NCBI GenBank assembly: GCA_919902475.1
Contig: CAKKRA010000035.1
Location: 1-7,281 of the forward strand
Length of the DNA stretch: 7,281 nt
Direction: 5' to 3'
Origin: Nitrospiria bacterium
GTDB taxonomy: Bacteria > Nitrospirota > CAKKRA01 > 9FT-COMBO-42-15
Shown here: one piece after another, positions 3,417 to 7,281 of the stretch
Layout of the letters: the number at the start of each line of letters is the position of its first letter
Numbering within the stretch: the first letter of the stretch is position 1
Position numbers and translations under genes: made by a program
Notes under the pieces: generated by a model
Told to the model about the DNA's origin: nothing
The model's database searches: none
Seen by the model: the letters and a program-made list of their open reading frames with translations, nothing else

Positions 3417-5855
3417 ATGAATAAACCTTACAGGGCAGACCTTCACATACACTCCAGATATTCAAATAAACCCTCTATATGGGCGCTCAGAAAATTTAAC
3501 TGTCCTGAAAGCTATACTGCCCCTAAATTCATATATGAAACTGCAAAAAAAAATGGCATGGATTATGTTACTATAACAGACCATAACAGCATAAATGGAG
3601 CCCTTGAGATTGCACACCTTCTGGGGACATTCATCAGCGTTGAAATAACAACCTATTTTCCTGAGGATGGCTGCAAGGTTCATGTGGTTGCCCTTGATAT
3701 AACAGAAAAGATATATAATGATATAATGTCGCTGAGAAAGAATATTTACGAACTTGTCTCATATTTAAGAAAAATCAGCATCATACATTTTATTGCGCAT
3801 CCTCTATACGATATGGATTCAAGGCTTAAGGCAGATAATATAGAAAAGATGATGATGCTCTTTGATGTTGTTGAGGTCAGAAACGGCGCAAGGGCAAGCA
3901 GATATAATAGACTTATAGAAGGCATCCTGTCGTCGCTCACAAAAGAAAAGATAGAGCTTCTCGCAAACAAGCACAATATTGAGCCGCACGGCACTATGCC
4001 GTGGAACAAGGCTGTGGTTGGCGGCTCTGATGACCACAGCGGTTTCTTTGTTGGGAGGGTTCACACTGTTTCATCAAATGGCGAGACCTTAAAAGATTTT
4101 CTATGCTCTATAATAAAGCATGAAACAAGGGCAGAAGGCGATGACGGCGATCTCCTAACGCTCGCGCACAGCATATACGGTATAGCATACAGATTTTATC
4201 TGGAAAGACTGAATATAAAAACAGGCAATTCCCTTCCATTTGTCAAAACACTATTGAACAGATTTTTTGATGTAAGGGCTGAGGAGTCCTCACTTCTTGA
4301 GAAGGTAAAATTCTTCATAAGAAAAAACCTTCCTGAGATTTATACCCGGCATGACAGCAGGACATTTGAGGAGATACTTGAAATAGAGGCAAAGAGGCTG
4401 TTAAATAATAATAATTTCATGGAGAGTATTAATACCGAGACAAAGAACAGAAAGATATTTTCAGTCACAAGTTATCTTGCAAACAGGATGATATACATCT
4501 ACACTGACAGATTGACCAGGACATCTTTAGATATTACAAATCTGTTTCAGTCATTAAGCACAATAGGCCTTGTGCATCTGCTTGTTACACCCTACTACCT
4601 TGCCTTTCATCACCAGCACAGGAGCAAACAGTTAATAAATGAGCTTGATAAAAGATTCTTATTAATGGACAGCCTTGAAAAACCCCAGAAGATTGCCCTC
4701 TTTACAGATACCCTACATGAAATTAATGGGGTTGCCATAACAATAAAAAGGCTGATTGAGACAGCAAAGATGCGAGGCATAGAACTGGTGGTGATTACTT
4801 CATCATCAAAAGAGACATCCTTTGAAAATGGCGTAATGAACTTTAAATCTATCGGAGACTTTACACTCCCTGAATATCCTGACCTAAAATTGCACTTTCC
4901 GCCCATTCTTGATGTAATTGATTATTTTGAAAAGGAGGGCTTTACAAGGATACACGCAATCACACCCGGAACCCTCGGTCTTTTGGCCTTATTTATCTCT
5001 AAGCTTGTTGATATCCCGATCTCAGGCACTTACCATACAGATATACCGCAATATGTCAAAAGCCTAACAAATGATAGCTTTCTTGAGGATGTTGCATGGA
5101 TTTATATGATATGGTTTTACAATCAGATGGAAGAGGTAATGGTGCCGTCAACAAGCACACAAAGACAGCTTATTGAAAAGGGCCTGATCGCAGAAAAGAC
5201 AAAACCTTTGCCAAGATGGGTGGATACAGAGATATTTACACCTGTTAAGAGGGATGTAACTCTCTGGAAGGAATACGGCCTTGACGGCGGGGTAAAATTT
5301 CTTTATGTAGGCAGGGTGTCAAAGGAGAAAAATCTGGAGCTCCTTACAGATGCCTTTATTGATATTGTAAATGTAGGTTTTCACGCCTATCTTGTTATAG
5401 TCGGCGACGGGCCATACAGGGCAGAGATGGAAGAGCAATTAAAAGGACTGCCTGTATTATTCACAGGATTTTTATCAGGAGAAGGGCTTCACAGGATATA
5501 CGCATCATCAGATATCTTTACATTTCCAAGCACAACAGACACCTTTGGAAATGTTGTGCTTGAGGCGCAGGCATCAGGGTTACCTGTTATAGTGTCTGAT
5601 GAGGGCGGTCCAAAGGAATTAATGATAGACAAAGAGACAGGGATTGTTATCAAGGCAGATAATAAGGAAACACTGGTCAATGCCATGACCTCTTTCCTTA
5701 TAGACAAAAGCAGAATCAGCCTTATGGGAGAAAAGGCAAGGTCATTTGTGGAAACAAAAAAGATAAATGACAGCGAAAGCTACAGCACTATACTTGATTA
5801 TAAATCAGAAGCTAAAAACTACAAACAGGAGGCATTAAGTGAGAGCAGATGGTAA
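3417..5855 (+). CDS. PHP phosphoesterase / GT4 glycosyltransferase fusion protein (812 aa)
   Basis: Residues about 5-225 form a PHP metal-dependent phosphoesterase domain: DLHIHS (His10, His12), TDHNS (Asp55, His56), Glu76, AHP (His128) and GSDDHSG (Asp205, His207). The Asp usual in the SDG motif is Asn17, but most metal ligands remain, so activity is plausible. Residues about 226-423 are a helix-rich region of unknown function with a hydrophobic stretch at 376-397 that may touch the membrane. Residues about 425-790 are a GT-B fold GT4 transferase: FTDTLHEINGVA near the start, TYHTDIP, LYVGRVSKEKN (629-639) and FPSTTDTFGNVVLEA, with Asp708 and Glu716 in place of the E-x7-E pair. Similar GT4 enzymes (MgtA, SQD2-like) put sugars on lipids from nucleotide sugars. 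The GT28 gene downstream and the aminolipid genes opposite favour lipid glycosylation. No ribosome binding site precedes ATG 3417, so the message may be leaderless. The sugar and acceptor are not predictable here. Confidence 0.93.
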   Translation: MNKPYRADLHIHSRYSNKPSIWALRKFNCPESYTAPKFIYETAKKNGMDYVTITDHNSINGALEIAHLLGTFISVEITTYFPEDGCKVHVVALDITEKIYNDIMSLRKNIYELVSYLRKISIIHFIAHPLYDMDSRLKADNIEKMMMLFDVVEVRNGARASRYNRLIEGILSSLTKEKIELLANKHNIEPHGTMPWNKAVVGGSDDHSGFFVGRVHTVSSNGETLKDFLCSIIKHETRAEGDDGDLLTLAHSIYGIAYRFYLERLNIKTGNSLPFVKTLLNRFFDVRAEESSLLEKVKFFIRKNLPEIYTRHDSRTFEEILEIEAKRLLNNNNFMESINTETKNRKIFSVTSYLANRMIYIYTDRLTRTSLDITNLFQSLSTIGLVHLLVTPYYLAFHHQHRSKQLINELDKRFLLMDSLEKPQKIALFTDTLHEINGVAITIKRLIETAKMRGIELVVITSSSKETSFENGVMNFKSIGDFTLPEYPDLKLHFPPILDVIDYFEKEGFTRIHAITPGTLGLLALFISKLVDIPISGTYHTDIPQYVKSLTNDSFLEDVAWIYMIWFYNQMEEVMVPSTSTQRQLIEKGLIAEKTKPLPRWVDTEIFTPVKRDVTLWKEYGLDGGVKFLYVGRVSKEKNLELLTDAFIDIVNVGFHAYLVIVGDGPYRAEMEEQLKGLPVLFTGFLSGEGLHRIYASSDIFTFPSTTDTFGNVVLEAQASGLPVIVSDEGGPKELMIDKETGIVIKADNKETLVNAMTSFLIDKSRISLMGEKARSFVETKKINDSESYSTILDYKSEAKNYKQEALSESRW

Positions 5856-6985
5856 AGATACTTATCTTCACAGCCCCCTATGGCAATGGCCATAAAAGCG
5901 CTTCTGATGCAGTCAGTGAATATCTCAGGGAAAACTACAAAGATTATATTGAAGTCCGGGTCATAGACTATTTTGAAACACTGACCCCTGTATTGGCAAG
6001 GTTTGCCGCAGGGCTTTATAAAAAACTTATCCAGTACTGGCCCTCAGGATGGAGGCTCTTTTTTAATCTTACCAACCTCTTCTCGCATACTGCAATATTT
6101 CAGCCTGTTAATCTTATTGGCCTTGCAAAGGCAAGAAGTTTCCTAAAGGCATATAAACCGGATATTGTCCTTTCCTTATATCCGCTTTGCGAACAGGTCG
6201 CATCTGCTTTAAAGAGGGAACTCAACTATTTTTCAGCAGTAGTAATCACCGATTTTGGAGCTCACAGCCAATGGGTTCACCCTGATACAGATCTATATTT
6301 TGCTGCAGCAGATAAAGTTAAGGATGACATCATTAATCTTGGCGTGCCTCATGAAAGGATTGAGATAACAGGAATCCCTGTAAGAATGCCTTTCAGATTG
6401 ATGACAAGCCGTGATGAGATGAGAGAAAAATATCGCCTTCAGGACAGCTTTACAATCCTGTTAACCACAGGCGGCGACGGAATAAACTGGATGAAAACGC
6501 TGTGCCAGAGCCTTGCCCCTTTACCTGTAAAACTGCTTGTGCTATGCGGCACAAACAAACGGCTTTTTACAAAAATCAAAAAACTTTCACACGCCTTTTC
6601 AAACATCCATCCCTTTAATTATGCTGCGCCTGAAATAATGGCAGAATTGATGACAGCCTCTGACCTGATGATTGGAAAGGCAGGGGGGTTAACTGTCTCT
6701 GAGGCGCTCTGCAAAGGGCTGCCTATGCTCTTTTATAGGCCCACCCCGGGGCAAGAGGACTACAATGTGGAATTTTTAAACAATAAAGGCGCTTCCATGA
6801 TAGCAGAAGATTTGGATGATATTATAAGAAAAACAAAATGCCTTATTAATCAGCCGGATTATTTAAAAGGGCTTAAGGCAAATAGCATCCTTCTTGGTAA
6901 ACCTTCTGCTTCTGAGGAGATATGCAAAAGACTGCTGAGCAGATGGCTTGAGGATAGCAATCTTTTTTCAAAATCAAGAAAATAG
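5849..6985 (+). CDS. MGDG-synthase-like GT28 glycolipid glycosyltransferase (378 aa)
   Basis: This GT-B enzyme transfers a hexose from a nucleotide sugar to diacylglycerol in the plant MGD1 and bacterial UgtP-type family. The N-terminal MGDG_synth domain begins with FTAPYGNGHKSAS (7-19; Gly12, Gly14, His15) and ends near TGIPVR (174-179). The GT28 C-terminal domain has TTGGDG (206-211), GKAGGLTVSEAL (276-287) and PTPGQED (298-304), the nucleotide-sugar and phosphate-binding elements shared with MurG and MGD1. Length is typical. It has no signal peptide and should act at the cytoplasmic face of the inner membrane. ATG 5849 overlaps the PHP-GT4 stop by 7 bp, and an in-frame stop at 5840-5842 excludes a longer form. 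The nearest AGGAGG (5827-5832) is 16 nt away, so coupling to the upstream gene is likely. Two transferases in one operon suggest a two-step or alternative head-group synthesis. The 3' end overlaps arsC by 12 bp. Confidence 0.92.
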   Translation: MVKILIFTAPYGNGHKSASDAVSEYLRENYKDYIEVRVIDYFETLTPVLARFAAGLYKKLIQYWPSGWRLFFNLTNLFSHTAIFQPVNLIGLAKARSFLKAYKPDIVLSLYPLCEQVASALKRELNYFSAVVITDFGAHSQWVHPDTDLYFAAADKVKDDIINLGVPHERIEITGIPVRMPFRLMTSRDEMREKYRLQDSFTILLTTGGDGINWMKTLCQSLAPLPVKLLVLCGTNKRLFTKIKKLSHAFSNIHPFNYAAPEIMAELMTASDLMIGKAGGLTVSEALCKGLPMLFYRPTPGQEDYNVEFLNNKGASMIAEDLDDIIRKTKCLINQPDYLKGLKANSILLGKPSASEEICKRLLSRWLEDSNLFSKSRK

Positions 6986-7281
6986 TTTCAGCCATTCACT
7001 GATGCGGTTCTTTATTTCATCCCGCACCTTTCTTGTCTTCTCCAGCCTTTCCTCGTATGCGCCTTCAAAGGTTGAGGGGTCAGGAAAACTCCAGTACAGC
7101 CTCTTGGCAAGGCCGGGAAAGACAGGGCACCTTGCAGCGCTTGCCGAATCGCAGACTGTGATAATATAATTAAATAGCTTTCCCTGCTTAACAAATTCAA
7201 AAACATCTTTTGTTTTATTCTGTGAGATATCTATACCCGCCTCTTTCATTACTTGAACAGCAAGGGGGTTTAATACACCCG
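6974..7281 (-). CDS. arsC: Arsenate reductase, ArsC low-molecular-weight phosphatase type (5' end beyond the window)
   Basis: Arsenate reductase converts arsenate to arsenite in the cytoplasm using thioredoxin or a similar thiol donor. The frame is open to the window edge: codons before the internal ATG at 7249 read GVLNPLAVQV, which matches the family segment preceding KEAGIDIS, so ATG 7249 is not the start. The visible part contains ISQNKTKDV, a YIITVCDSASAARCPVFPG block with the two resolving cysteines (spaced C-x7-C), WSFPDPS (the general-acid Asp region) and the C-terminal helix ending EWLKLF. The N-terminal CxxNxCRS phosphatase loop would lie outside the window, so catalytic competence cannot be judged. 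It converges on the GT28 gene with overlapping 3' ends (12 bp) and no terminator between them. Being in a separate transcription unit, it need not share function with the lipid genes, though arsenate enters through phosphate transporters. Confidence 0.9.
   Translation of the reverse strand, partial: GVLNPLAVQVMKEAGIDISQNKTKDVFEFVKQGKLFNYIITVCDSASAARCPVFPGLAKRLYWSFPDPSTFEGAYEERLEKTRKVRDEIKNRISEWLKLFS

Noticed and set aside
4610..4906. A 98-codon minus-strand frame within the PHP-GT4 gene
   Set aside because: It is antisense to the well-conserved start of the GT4 domain and has no ribosome site or recognisable product.
7012..7206. A 64-codon minus-strand frame
   Set aside because: It overlaps arsC in another frame and lacks any family features; arsC motifs fix the true frame.
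1..7281. CRISPR array, tRNA genes or an attachment site
   Set aside because: No regularly spaced long repeats with unique spacers, no cloverleaf-like sequence and no tRNA 3' end duplication were seen on reading both strands.

Overview
The window looks like an A+T-rich bacterial chromosome segment. Shine-Dalgarno sites are strong (AGGAGG), genes are tightly packed, and ATA and AGG codons are common. Gene content (two lipid acyltransferases, a PHP-GT4 fusion, an MGDG-synthase-like GT28, an ArsC and an HMA-like protein) suggests an environmental Gram-negative lineage such as Nitrospirota or Desulfobacterota. That placement is an impression, because no rRNA or other marker gene is present. I see no tRNA, rRNA, CRISPR array or complete insertion sequence.

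Left third (1-1640): a short exported-protein gene runs leftward and may be frameshifted at the edge. A run of very small rightward genes follows: a 45-aa ORF at 445-582, a five-cysteine 68-aa protein at 613-819 and a possible 22-aa ORF at 825-893. After them comes a two-gene operon with an ATGA overlap, encoding a double zinc-ribbon protein and an HMA-like protein with a hydrophobic tail. A cluster of inverted repeats at 1635-1714 separates these genes from the leftward acyltransferases.

Central and right part (1691-6985): two divergent operons share the 162-bp promoter region 3255-3416. The leftward operon holds an OlsB-like N-acyltransferase and then a PlsC/OlsA-like O-acyltransferase, overlapping by 17 bp; this is the pair that makes ornithine-type (phosphorus-free) aminolipids. 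The rightward operon holds an 812-aa fusion of a PHP phosphoesterase domain to a GT4 glycosyltransferase, then an MGDG-synthase-like GT28 overlapping it by 7 bp; these are typical glycolipid enzymes. A truncated arsC converges on the GT28 gene, with the two 3' ends overlapping by 12 bp.

The main hypothesis is a compact membrane-lipid remodelling locus that replaces phospholipids with amino- and glycolipids. The shared promoter region carries TTAACA/TTAACC-type hexamers repeated at exactly 11 bp, the geometry of PhoB/PhoP boxes. One half-site and -10 arrangement (TTAACA-N15-TTTAATAGC) recurs before the zinc-ribbon/HMA operon. Phosphate control and the idea that the PHP domain supplies diacylglycerol to the fused glycosyltransferase are inferences to be tested.
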